A DNA stretch of 64,000 nt from Nymphaea colorata. Its lineage: Eukaryota > Streptophyta > Magnoliopsida > Nymphaeales > Nymphaeaceae. The DNA lies in assembly GCF_008831285.2 (NCBI RefSeq), contig NC_045141.1, positions 2,482,001 through 2,546,000 on the forward strand. Direction: 5' to 3'. The translations under genes were made by a program, and so were the position numbers. This document shows, one piece after another, positions 1 to 10,600 of the stretch. The notes under the pieces are model-generated. The model ran no database searches, was not told where the DNA came from, and was given only the letters and a program-made list of their open reading frames with translations. The first letter of the stretch is position 1. Each line of letters opens with the position of its first letter.

Positions 1-1753
1 TGTGATGAACTAAAATTGAGCTGGAAAGCTACAGGATGCAGTGTAATGGCAGATGGGTGGACAGACATCAAGAACAGAACATTGGTAAACTTCCTTGTAT
101 ATTGCCCTCTTGGTACTATGTTCTTAAAATCTGTTGATTTGTCTGATACTCCTAAGACTGCTGATGTGTTGTTTGGGATTTTTGATAAAGTTATAGAAGA
201 AGTTGGGCCTGAAAATGTCGTACAATTTATCACTGATAATGCAGCAAATTATAAAGCTGCAGGTGAAATGTTAGCAGCACGATATGGGACATTTTATTGG
301 AGTCCATGTGCTGCTCACTGTGTAAATCTTATGCTTCAGGATCTTGGTGAAAGGGATGATATGAAGTTGACAGTTCACAGATGCCAAGAAATCACGAAGT
401 TTATTTACAATCATGCTTATGTCTTGAATTTGATGAGGAAATTCACAAATGGGGCTGAATTGATTCGACCTGCACAAACACGGTTTGCTACAAATGTTTT
501 GACTGTGCAGGGTATAGTCAAGCAAAGAACTTCTCTCAGGCAGATGTTTTCAAGTGATGATTGGGCTGCATATCCACATGCCTATAAAAGAAAGGCTACG
601 ACAGTTGTGGATACCATCTTCGATGTTGACTTTTGGGAATCATGTGTGCACTTATTGAAGATTTGTGTACCTCTAGTGAAAGTCCTCAGATTAGTTGATA
701 GTGAAGATAGACCTTCTATTGGATATTTATACGAGTCTATGGATAGAGCCAAGGAGGCCATTAGAGATAATATGAAGGGAAAAAAGAAGTTGTACATGCC
801 TATATGGAAGATTATAGATGAAAGGTGGTCTGGACAACTTCATCGCCCACTTCATGCAGCAGCCTACTACCTAAATCCTGCTATTAGATATCTTCCCACT
901 TTTAAGAAGGACAGAGAGGTCGAGTATGGCATGTTGGATTGCATTGATGTGTTAGTAAGTGACAGTAAAGAACAAGACACTATCCATATGTCGATCAACA
1001 AATATGATACGGCTTCTGGTACCATGGCGAGAGACACAGCAGTTCGATGCAGGACAACTATGCGTCCAGGTATTAGAAAAAGAAACTTTATACTTTTAGT
1101 TTTTGTTGTTTAACTTTTATTCTACCTTCTCATATATTTATTGCTGACAACATTTTTACTTTCCATCTGTTATTAGATTTGTGGTGGGAAAGGTTTGGGC
1201 CTGATTGCCCAGAATTAAGGAAGCTTGCAATTAGAATCCTCAGTCAAACATGTAGTCAAACATGTAGTGCAACTGGATGTGAAAGAAATTGGAGTGTATT
1301 TCAGCACATCCATAGTAAGAAGAGGAATAGGCTGGAACATAAAAGGTTGAATGACCTTGTTTATGTTCGTTATAATATGAAGTTGAGACAAAGGTAAACA
1401 TTTGTTTTGTTATACAAGAATATCAAATTCTGATATATATTTTAATCTCTAACAATTTGTTAATTTTTTCTCTTGTTAGGCAACTAGAAACAACATCTAC
1501 GAGGAAGCATCACAATCAATATGATCCTATCTTCATTGACCATTTTGATATATTAGATTCTTGGGTTGAAGAAGAACCAGCTGCAATACTTGATGAGGAC
1601 GATCTTGATTTTTTGAATGTTGAAGGAGCAGCAGAGATTGTTGAAGAAGGAGAGGTTGGGTCGGAGCAATGGAATGTTGGTGACATTCCATTTGCAACAG
1701 AGGGGATAGAAGAAGAAGTTATTGAAGAAAATGAAGATGATGATGAAGAATGA
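1..1753 (+). CDS. hAT-superfamily transposase, 3' part, three exons
   Basis: Cut-and-paste transposase of the hAT superfamily, running in from the left edge. Exon a is open from base 1 to 1069. A GT-AG intron (1070-1176) leads to exon b (1177-1393), and a second (1394-1479) leads to exon c, with the stop at 1751-1753. The joins are phase 1 and phase 2 and keep one frame with no stop. Exon a is DUF659-like: ADGWTD and FITDNAANYK carry likely catalytic Asp residues, and CAAHCVNLML is the usual Cys/His motif. Exon b is the hAT C-terminal dimerisation region (CERNWSVFQHIHSKKRNRLE, then LNDLVYVRYN). Exon c is a very acidic tail ending in runs of Glu and Asp. The N-terminal BED zinc finger, if present, lies left of the window. 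The intact frame and clean splice sites suggest a recent copy. It is a transposon gene, not a host gene. Confidence 0.88.
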
Positions 1754-2112
1754 AGATGATGATGCAAATGACGATTGACGATGCTTTTTGTTTTGAGTTT
1801 TGAAAACTATGTCAATATGTTCTGAGTTTTGACTTCTGAACTTATGAATTGTGATGTAATTGAATACTCTTAGGTTGTTTAGTATGTTATTTTGTTTTTT
1901 GAATGTGTGATTTCTTATTTTGGAATGTCTTGTTCATATGCATACCTCATACTTCATAGTTCATATACATGAATGATGAATGTTCCTTTACTTTAAATAC
2001 ATTTTTCTTGAATTTTTCTGATTTTTACTAGTTTTTTTTGGATTTTTTTAGATTTTTTCTGATTTTTTTCTATTTTTTATAAATTTTTAATATTTTTTAC
2101 AAATTAAAAAAT

Positions 2113-2200
2113 TAATTTTACGATACGTTACGATACATTTACGCTACGTTACGATACAGCGTATAGGTCGGCCCGACCGATACACGATACGATACGGCAG
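2113..2200. repeat. Subterminal CGATAC-type repeats of the hAT element
   Basis: Repeated short words (ACGATACGTTACGATACATT, CGCTACGTTACGATACAG, ACACGATACGATACGG) flank a GGTCGGCCCGACC palindrome. Dense short direct and inverted words near a terminus are typical transposase-binding subterminal repeats of plant hAT elements; the binding role here is inferred. Confidence 0.6.
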
Positions 2201-2208
2201 TGATAACA

Positions 2209-3269
2209 TTGCCTCTCAGTGTACATTTTTGGGAGGATCAGTTGGCCCCCATAGCACGGCTAACAAGGGTAGACCTCTCAGTGTAAGATGTATGAGCCTC
2301 CTTTCTTCTTGTTATAACCAGGTGTCTTTGCTCCTCAACTTCAACAGGAGAATAAACATCTTTGAAGAAATATGCAACGGAAGAGAGAAAAAGAGAAGAA
2401 ACACACGATATACGTGGAAAACCTCAAGAAGAGGTGAAAAACCACGGAGAAGCTCTAACCTAGGGGCAAAACCGCAACCCTAGGAGAGAGAAAATTATAT
2501 TCCACTTAATCAACAAAACAACACTAAGTGGGATTATAAGGGGGAAACCCGCCTAGGGTACCGAGCCACTCTCGGTTCCCGTGCCCATGGGACCGGGTCC
2601 ATATCCAGACCCGGTTCCCTTACACAAGATATTCTAACAATCTTCAATGATATGCATTTCTTCAGAATTAATAATTTGACTCCTTATGCCTTCAAAATCA
2701 TCATTGAGCCCTGCGAAGAACACAAACACCCTGTTCTTCCATTCTTTGGTCCAATAACGCAGCTGGTCTTGGAGACCACTCCAAGTGTCATCCGAATAGT
2801 TGTCAAGTTCTTCCCATTTTGATTTCAATATCGCATAAAAATCAGCCACCAGAAAGTTCCCCTTGTCGAAGAGCATAGATATCCTTCATTAGCTGATATA
2901 CACAAACAATCTTTCTTCTTTTGGCCATACATTTGTTCCAAAATACCCCACGTCTCTTGCAATCTTCTTACGAAGAATAAGGGGTTGAATATCAGAGGAT
3001 ATAGAGTTAACAATCCAAATTTTGACTTGATTGTCTTCAAGGAACCACGTATCCCATGCTGGACTAGTCTCAGGGGGTTCATCTTTCTTTCCATTGATAT
3101 ATGCAATTCGCCCTCGACCAACAATCCCCATTGTGATCGCAGCAGACCATTGAAGGTAATTATCCTTAGTGAGGCGGATAGTGGTGACTTGCACATGAAT
3201 ATTTTCTGTTTTATAGACCCCAACATCCGCCGGTCGAGTGCTAATACCCGAGGAACTTGATTCTGCCAT
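2209..3269 (-). pseudogene. Copia gag (UBN2-type) pseudogene of element K
   Basis: Nucleocapsid precursor that would package element RNA. The start ATG is at 3267-3269 (MAESSSSG). Recognisable gag words follow: [31 protein letters not shown] and SSDIQPLILRKK. The frame then shifts near 2950 and continues as [18 protein letters not shown] and [19 protein letters not shown] 277-bp solo LTR (2363-2639) interrupts it, after which nucleotide similarity to element I's gag continues to about 2209. Frameshifts and the insertion make it non-functional. Confidence 0.8.
2363..2639 (-). mobile_element. Solo LTR inside the K gag, target duplication ATCTT
   Basis: A 277-bp block starting TGAAGAAATATG and ending TTCTAACA on the plus strand is flanked by ATCTT at 2358-2362 and 2640-2644. 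Removing the block plus one ATCTT restores alignment with element I around 35575-35600 (TAAACATCTTCAAT). The block resembles other copia LTRs in its first bases on the minus strand (TGTTAGAATATC). It has no internal region, so it is a solo LTR left by recombination. Confidence 0.75.
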
Positions 3270-4042
3270 CACAAAGCAAGAAACCAACAATCAGAAGCCA
3301 CAGAATGGATGCGGTAGTGTAGACGGAAACTCAACCCTGCAATACAGTCAACGACACAGATAGCAGCGTCTGCAGTGGGAGCGACGTTGGAGGAGCTAGA
3401 CAGGAAGAAGAGCCTCCAATGCAGCAGGACGCCTGCAGAGGCGCCGAGCTATGATGAAGGCAACATGCGGCAACATGAGAAGACGATGGCACAAGCGATG
3501 CCATGGCAGCACACGCAGGCGTAGTCAGCAGCAATAGGACACAGCAGAAGGCTCGAGGGTGCTAGACGAACGTCAAGGCAACAGCGAGGGATGAGCAGGG
3601 GACTTCGCTTGGATTAGACAATGCAGTAGGGAGGAACATGCAGAGTGCAGGCTGACGAGTTCCTTCCTTCCAGGCAGAGTCGTTGTTCTATCTTCCGGTG
3701 ACAATAACAGAACAACAAAGAGCAACAACGCAGAGGGCAGGCTGATGAGTTTGTTCCTCCCAGGTAGAGTTGTTGTTCTATCTTCCGGCGACAACAACAA
3801 AATGGCCCGAGAGGACAAGGGAGAGCCAAATAGGAGAAGGCTCAGGTGATGCAGTAAAACGTCAACATACCAGGGCTCCATGACTGAGAAGACCAGAGCA
3901 GCTCAAGGAACGACTTTGGCGACAACATGATCCTCGTCCAAACAAAAAAACAAACAGTGAAAGAGCAGCTCAAGGGATGACTTTGGCGACAACACGATCC
4001 TCGTCCAAACAAAAAACGAACAGTGAAACTCAGAACCTTGTC
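3270..4042 (-). other. Leader of copia K
   Basis: GC-rich untranslated leader between gag and the primer site. It carries an imperfect tandem repeat of about 110 bp (around 3655-3830, sharing TTGTTCTATCTTCCGG) and a duplicated segment at about 3889-4020 (both copies with GACTTTGGCGACAACA). Open frames here are chance or leader-derived; none resembles a known protein. Confidence 0.55.
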
Positions 4043-4055
4043 GGCTCTGATACTA
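4043..4055 (-). promoter_or_regulatory. Primer-binding site of copia K
   Basis: Plus-strand GGCTCTGATACTA is the complement of the plant initiator Met-tRNA primer site (TGGTATCAGAGCC) with one mismatch. It lies directly against the inner edge of the LTR at 4056. Confidence 0.8.
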
Positions 4056-4296
4056 TGTTGAAAGGAAAAAGCTGACAAATTTAACGTGGAAAACCCTCCA
4101 CTTGAGGGAAAAACCACGATGAAGGGAGCACTTGCGCTCACTAGCAGCCAGATTCTCTCTCTACTAAATTTCATTCACTCGTAAAAAATGGGGTTACAAT
4201 GTCTTACGTAACGCCCAACAAGAACACGGACTGGATCCGATCCAGACCCGGACCCAGACCCGGACAGAAAAATACATTCACTAAAACACGTCAACA
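4056..4296 (-). repeat. 5' LTR of copia K
   Basis: A 241-bp LTR, TGTTGAAAGG to ACGTCAACA on the plus strand. It shares the duplicated words GTCCAGACCC, GGAAAACCCTC and AAAAACCACG with the LTRs of F, I and J. Its inner edge is fixed by the primer site. Confidence 0.75.
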
Positions 4297-4612
4297 TTTA
4301 AAAAAAAATGCGTTTTTTTAAAGTTTTAAACGGCAATTTAATTTATCGTGTTTTTTCGCGTTTTTTCAAAAAAAAAATGCATTTTTTGTGACTCTTCCAG
4401 ATGTTACGCTTGAATTGCTTCTCAATTAAGGTACATTATGATCATTAAGTTTTACAATGTAATTGCCGATTCTGGGGTTGGTGGGAACATCCTCTTGAAA
4501 CTGAATCGATTGAAGCATCACAAAGATATTTGAATTTGAAATTAAGTCGTTGCTTTATTTAAATGGTCGTTTCCTTAAATATGTACGTCTTTCTCTTTTG
4601 ATCTTCTTTCAG
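4297..4612. other. Intron sequence upstream of first visible SET exon
   Basis: A poly-A/T-rich stretch (4300-4390) followed by ordinary AT-rich intron sequence ending in a pyrimidine-rich CTTCTTTCAG acceptor. No further exon could be supported here. Confidence 0.5.
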
Positions 4613-4689
4613 GGTTAAGTTTTGGGCTGGATGCACTTGCTGCATTAGAAGGAACTCTGCTTCTTGAAGAAATATTGCAAGCAAGAGAG
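4613..4689 (+). CDS. SET gene exon (first visible)
   Basis: Acceptor CTTCTTTCAG at 4612, donor GTCAGC at 4690. The exon starts in phase with two bases of a Gly-type codon, then reads [13 protein letters not shown] and ends ILQARE. It encodes the start of the insert-SET helices. Confidence 0.85.
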
Positions 4690-7600
4690 GTCAGCGTAAT
4701 GCCGTAATGCTCTCATTTTGTTGAGATTTTTCTTGGACAAAAAGTTTTCAATACCTGTTCCTCATGGTGACATTTTTTTTTTTCATTTCAGCACTTAAGG
4801 AAGCAATATGATGACTTATGCCCTCCACTATGTGCTAGGTTTCCTGATATATTTAGGCCCGAGTTATACACTTGGGATCAATTTCTATGGGCATGTGAGC
4901 TTTGGTACTCTAATGGTATGAAGGTTGTTTTCACTGATGGTCAATTAAGGACGTGTTTGGTGCCTATTGCAGGATTCCTCAATCATTCAGTATGTTCCGT
5001 TGAATAATTTGAATTACTTCTATCTTAAGCTGACAAATTCTTGTCATTATATACTTCAATTGTGATCCACATAGCATGTTTGGTTAGGTTGACATAGACA
5101 AGAATACTGAACTTTCATTTATGTAACTCATTTCTAGCATGGGATTATGCTTTTAATTGATTTATATTTGTTTCAGTTATGGCCACATATATTGCATTAT
5201 GGTAAGGTTGATGCAGAGACTGGAGTACTAAAGTTTTGTGCCTCAAGACCATGCAGGCGTGGAAAACAGTGCTATTTAAGCTATGGACCCTTTTCTGGTG
5301 CTCACTTTGTTAATTTTTATGGCTTCTTACCAAAAGGAGACAATCCATATGATTTAATTCCTTTGGGTAATTCCTTTCTCCTTTACAGTTTTTTGTTTAC
5401 AAAATTATGTTTTTTGATTATGTAAATGGAGAAATTGCACAATTACCTAGAGTTAAAACTGAAGCTTGTATTTGTTCTAGTAAATTATCTGTAAGACGTT
5501 AGGATGTCATTACAGTATTTCTGTAAATGGTTATCTGTTCCTCAATCTTATAAAACCAGGAAGCAAAGAGAAAACTTGCAAGCATTCATTTCCATGGACT
5601 AGCGGGACACTTCTCTACGAATAGGAATTCATGTAGAACCTTATTTTTTTTATCGTTCTCACTGTACAAGAAGGTGACAGAAAGCAAACTAAGACTAAAG
5701 AAGCTCAAACTTTAAACTCTCCAACCTATTACATCTCTGGGAATAGTTCAGAGCATTGTCAGGTGTTACAATGTGTAACATACGTGACTTTAAGTTATGT
5801 AATCATAACTTTTAGGTTTCGTGTTATGATACAATCTGCAACTCATGCATCCATAATGCCTATATATGACATACATGCCAGTATTGTAGAATACAGCCTT
5901 ATTGTATGTCTATGATATGAGTTTGTAAGAAAAATAAAGAGGTCTATGTCACAAGGGTGCAGTTGTCACTGCTGGTTTGGGTGTGGCAACGTATATGTAA
6001 AAAAGTAATATTCGTAAGTCTGTGGGGTTATTGGTAATTTCAGTCGCTTAACTCTCTTTATCTTTTGTTTGATATGGTAGGCCCGTATATAGTTTTTTTT
6101 GCTAATCCCTTTTTATGGTGGGTTTAGGTTTAACATGAAACTGATGAATTGTTTTCTCCTTGATCTCTCTCTTTTCCTTTCTCTCATCATCTTCTTCTTC
6201 CTTCATCTCTCTATTTTCTTTTCCCATAGGCTTCAACTATATATGTGTGCATGTGTGTGTACTGTCTGTGTTATCAAACAATTAAAAAGTATATAAAAAA
6301 AATTAAAAGGAGTCTCTTATTGTAATTGTTAAAGAGTGTTTTTGAAATATTAGAAAGTTAGAGAGGAAGTCTTTAAATATTTTCTTATAGTAGTTGGACT
6401 GTTTTTGTAAAGTTTGTACAACGAGCCCTAATCTCTTTAAATGGAGATTAGGGTTACGTTAATGAGGATACCTTTTGGCTCTCTCTCTCTCTCTTTCTCT
6501 CTCTCGTTCTCTCCTTTCCTCAACATCTCTCTCGTCTCTCTCAGTCTGTAACATGATATCAGAGCCAAGAACGACCTGACGTCAGCAGCCAAGGAGTTTT
6601 TCCGGCGCACCTCTCTCCGGCGACCTCTTCCTTTTTCTCCGGCTGTCTTCCTACTTTTGTTCCTCTTATCTTCTATCACCTATCAATCAGCAACAAGGAG
6701 ATAAGAGGATAGACCCTGCTGCGTGGAGGAGGACCTGATCACGCCTGTGTGGAAGGTGTGATCAGATCCTCATGTTGATCATGTAAGAAATTTTTTTTTT
6801 TTTTCTGCTGGTCGTGGATGCAGTTTCAGGCATAATCAGAATATGCTGGTTGTGGACGATGGTTAGAGTATTGTAGCAGCTAGCAGGGTTGCTGGTCGTG
6901 GGTAATGTTTAAAGTATTGTAGCAGGGTTGATCTGCCATATGTGGACGTTGGTGAAGAGGTAATCAGACGATCACGAGGCTGCTGTTTGGCATGTGGAGC
7001 AGAAATGATCTGCTGATCATGGAGGCTATTTTAGCTGCTGTTTGTGGGTGCAGTTTGGTATGTGGAGCAGAAATAATCTGCTGATCATGGAGGCTATTTT
7101 AGCCCTTTCTTGATGTGGATGGTGCTACGCTGATCATAAGTGGGGGGCAACAGCAACAGTCAGCCGTAAATAGCAAAAAAAATCAGCAAGTCTTCTGGAG
7201 TTTTGTACGTGGGCTTGCTATCATCCGCAGCAGTTGACTCAAATGTCTGTAATCTGTTATCTACTCCATTTTATACTGTTCAAATTTGGTTAGTTTCTGT
7301 GACTACAAATTCCCCCTTATTGCATAGCGTGTGATATTCGTATGATCTTTGAGGATAGTAGAGATACTTTTCTCTGTGGTGTCTGACTGTTGCATCCTAT
7401 ATATTGTGTGTCATACGTGGGTGGTATTAAGACATGATCAGACTATCATGTAGTCCATGTGGAGCATAATGGTAGACTGCTAGTCATATGTGCAGAGTTA
7501 CTAAGTCTGGTATTGCTGCAGCCATCTAATATTCAGGTGGAGCAGAGTTGTGGACTGTTGGGTGTGTGTGCGGTCACATTTGGGTCAACTAGAATTGGGG

Positions 7601-10600
7601 CTGCTTATTACTATTATTTTTTTTTGGATTTCTGTGATTTGTAGAGATACATTTCTTGATTAAAGTTGATTGCTGCACCTTATACATACATATTGTGCGC
7701 AAAATTCTGATTGGAATTTTACTATGGCTGATGATAATGTGTTCTAGGGTTCCAATGAGTACAAGATGGCTGGAAATTCCCTCTCATATGCCAATACTAC
7801 TGTAATAGACTCAGCCTTCCTTGTTGGTGCTCTTACCGATGGCCCAGATATGATGTGGATGATAGATTCTGGTGCCTCCAGGCACTGTTGTAATCAATCA
7901 CACATTTTTTCATCCTTAGTCAGATTCTCTACACCACAACATGTCAGACTGGCTGATGGCAAGCTATCTCCTGTGTTGGGCAGCGGTGATATCTATCTCC
8001 CACATTTAGGCACTATTACTCACGTGCTTTATGCTCATCAGTTTCCTGTTAATTTGTTATCTGTTAAGCAAGCTGACTACTGACTTACAGTGTAGAGTCA
8101 TTTTTGACCCTGGTTCATGTTCTTTTGAGGATTTACTAACTGGGAAGGTGATTGGTGGCGACCATGAACCTGAGGGTCTCTATTTCTTGTCTGTCCTAGT
8201 AAATGTTGCTGCATCGTCATTCTCCTCGAAGACTTCTCCTTTCCAGTGGCATCTCAAATTGGGTCATCCATCAGTGTCCAAACTTCATCGCATGTTTCTA
8301 GGTATTACTGCATCAGAGTCCTTCTTATGTGATGCTTGCCAATTTGGCAAACATACACAGAGCAACTTTCCTTAGAGTCAAAGTCCATCTAGTCACAGTC
8401 CATTTGATCTCATTCATGTGGATGTGTGGGGTCCTAGTCGGGTTCCTTTTCACTCACGTTTTCGGTATTATCTTGTTTTAGTTGATGATTTTACTAGAGT
8501 CAGTCGGGTATTCTTGTTACGGGAGAGATCGGAAGTCATATGTATTCTTCCGAAATTTGTCAAAGAAATAAAAACTCAGTTTGGTTTTCAGTGTCAAAAA
8601 TATTCGCACTCATAATGCTCTTGAATTCAAATCCTCCGTGCTACTTCAATTTTATGCCAATCATGGAATTCGACTTCAATATACTTGTCCTCACACGTCC
8701 CAACAAAATGGTGTTGCCGAACGCAAACATCGGCAACTCTTAAATGTGGCTTGTACCCTCATGTTGCATTCACACATGCCTGCCTATTTTTGGGGTGATG
8801 CAATTCTTACCGCATGCTATCTCATTAACAGATTACTCTCGTCAGCCTTTCAAGAACGTATTCCCATTCAACTTTTATATCCAGATCGACCATTATTTCA
8901 TATACCTCCCAAAGTATTTGGATGTACATGCTTTGCACACATCCTAGGCCTAGACAAAAACTAACTTGCTGCCCAAGCCATCAAATGTGTATTCATTGGA
9001 TACTTTGCCAATAAAAAGGATATAAGTGCTTTGATCCCCAGACCAAGAAAGAGATTATCAGTGCAGATGTTACATTCTTTGAGTCTCGTCCTTATTTTTC
9101 TCCTTCCAGTCCTTCTCCGTCTGAGATGCCTATACCTGTTCCTCTTCCTATTCCACCAGTGTCACTTGAGTCGATCCCTCCATCTCAATCTTTGTCATGT
9201 GAACGTTTCCTTGATCCTCCATTAGTTTACACTCGTCGTTTCGGTCCCTCTCTCAACCGCCCACTAGCGTCTTCTCAAGAGGTAAGCTCCACTGATAAGA
9301 CTGACTCAAGTTTAAATGATGATCACACTGCAGATAATCTCCCCATTGCTATTCACAAGGGCAAGCGATAGTGCACACTACGTCCGATTTCTAATTCTAT
9401 CTCTACTGACCATCTGAGTACAAGTTTGGTGCAGTTTGATCGAGCTCTGTCTAGCCACATTATCCCATCTTTTCACCATCAAGCCTTGTTAGATTCACGG
9501 TGGCAACAAGCTATGCAGGAGGAAATGGATGCTCTTATCTCTTGGGAGACTTGGGACTCAGTGGATCCACCGATGCACTGTGATGTGGTTGGCTCCAAAT
9601 GGGTGTTCACCATCAAGTATCATTCTGATGGTTCAGTTGAACGGTTCAAGGCACGTCTTGTCGCTAAAGGATATACACAGACTTATGGCATCGACTTCTT
9701 GAGACCTTTTCGCTCGTGGCTCGGTTGGCACTATTCGACTGATTATATCTCTTGCTGTCCAGCGAGAGTGGCCTCTATTTCAGCTGGATGTGAAAAATGC
9801 TTTTCTGTATGGAGACCTGTCTGAAACCGTATATATGCAGCAACCACTTGGTTTTGAGCGACAGAGGGAGTGTTCCGAGGTATGCAAATTAAAGAAGGCT
9901 ATTTATGGACTTAAACAGAGTCCTCGTGCATGGTTTCATAAGCTAACTGAGGTTTTATCTAAATGTTGATATCGACGATCCCAGCTTGGTCACTCGTTGT
10001 TTATTAAGTGAGGCACATCTGGTATAGTGATATTGATTATATACGTGGATGATATTGTTCTCACTGGAGAAAGTAATCAAGAAATAGCTTAGACAAAGGA
10101 GTTTTTACAACAACACTTTGTCAAAAAAGACCTTGGACAACTCTGTTATTTTCTTGGTATTGAGGTGACTCGTAGTAGTAAAGGAGTTGTAGTGTCTCAA
10201 AGAAAATATGCTCTTGATCTTCGGTAGGAAACAAGTTTATTGGGGGCTAAACCTGTCACACTTCTCATGAATTCCCACATTCATATACATGATGATGAAT
10301 CAGAACCTTTTGACTCTAGATCTTACAGTTCTCTGATAGGGAAACTGTTATTGTTGAAAGTAGAAAGTTTATATTTAAGTGTGCTGGTTTTCTTATTATT
10401 TAAAAGTTAGAGTCTTCTTTAGTCATTTATATCTTTATTCGTCTCTCTTGTGTAAAGACTCTAGTCGACCCCTATTCTCTCTTTAAATAAGAGATTAGGG
10501 TTAGCAATGAGAGTATGATAGTTTATTCTCACTCTCTCTCTCACTCTCTCTCTCTCGTTCTCTTTTGTTCCCTCTCTTTTCTCCATCTTCTGCAACATGG

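Larger units (their letters stand above)
1..2208 (+). mobile_element. hAT DNA transposon, 3' portion
   Basis: The transposase gene is followed by about 360 bp of T-rich 3' sequence and then a block of CGATAC/CGTTACGATAC-type words (2113-2200) close to the inferred right terminus, which reads GGCAGTGATAACATT. Immediately beyond, from about 2209, the sequence aligns with the gag zinc-knuckle region of the copia element at 35.4 kb, so the hAT end abuts or lies inside that copia remnant. The 8-bp target duplication cannot be tested because the left end is outside the window. The exact terminus is therefore uncertain by a few bases. Confidence 0.7.
2209..4296 (-). mobile_element. Ty1/copia remnant K (5' LTR, leader, gag)
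   Basis: A minus-strand copia element of the same family as F (20294-22171), I (31632-37100) and J (38158 onward). Read leftwards it has a 5' LTR (4056-4296), a primer site (4043-4055), a GC-rich leader of about 0.77 kb, and a gag gene from 3269 down to about 2209, where it meets the hAT element. Protease, integrase, reverse transcriptase and the 3' LTR are absent. The gag is split by a solo LTR at 2363-2639. Confidence 0.8.

Noticed and set aside
1516-1767. Ser-rich minus-strand frame opposite the transposase tail
   Set aside because: It is the mirror of the acidic GAA/GAT-rich coding exon on the plus strand.
4401-4430. A 30-bp segment between CTCTTCCAG and GTACAT that looks like a micro-exon upstream of the first SET exon
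   Set aside because: Its phase does not fit the next exon without using a frame that contains a stop, and the peptide does not resemble the SET family. Chance splice-like sites are common in AT-rich introns.
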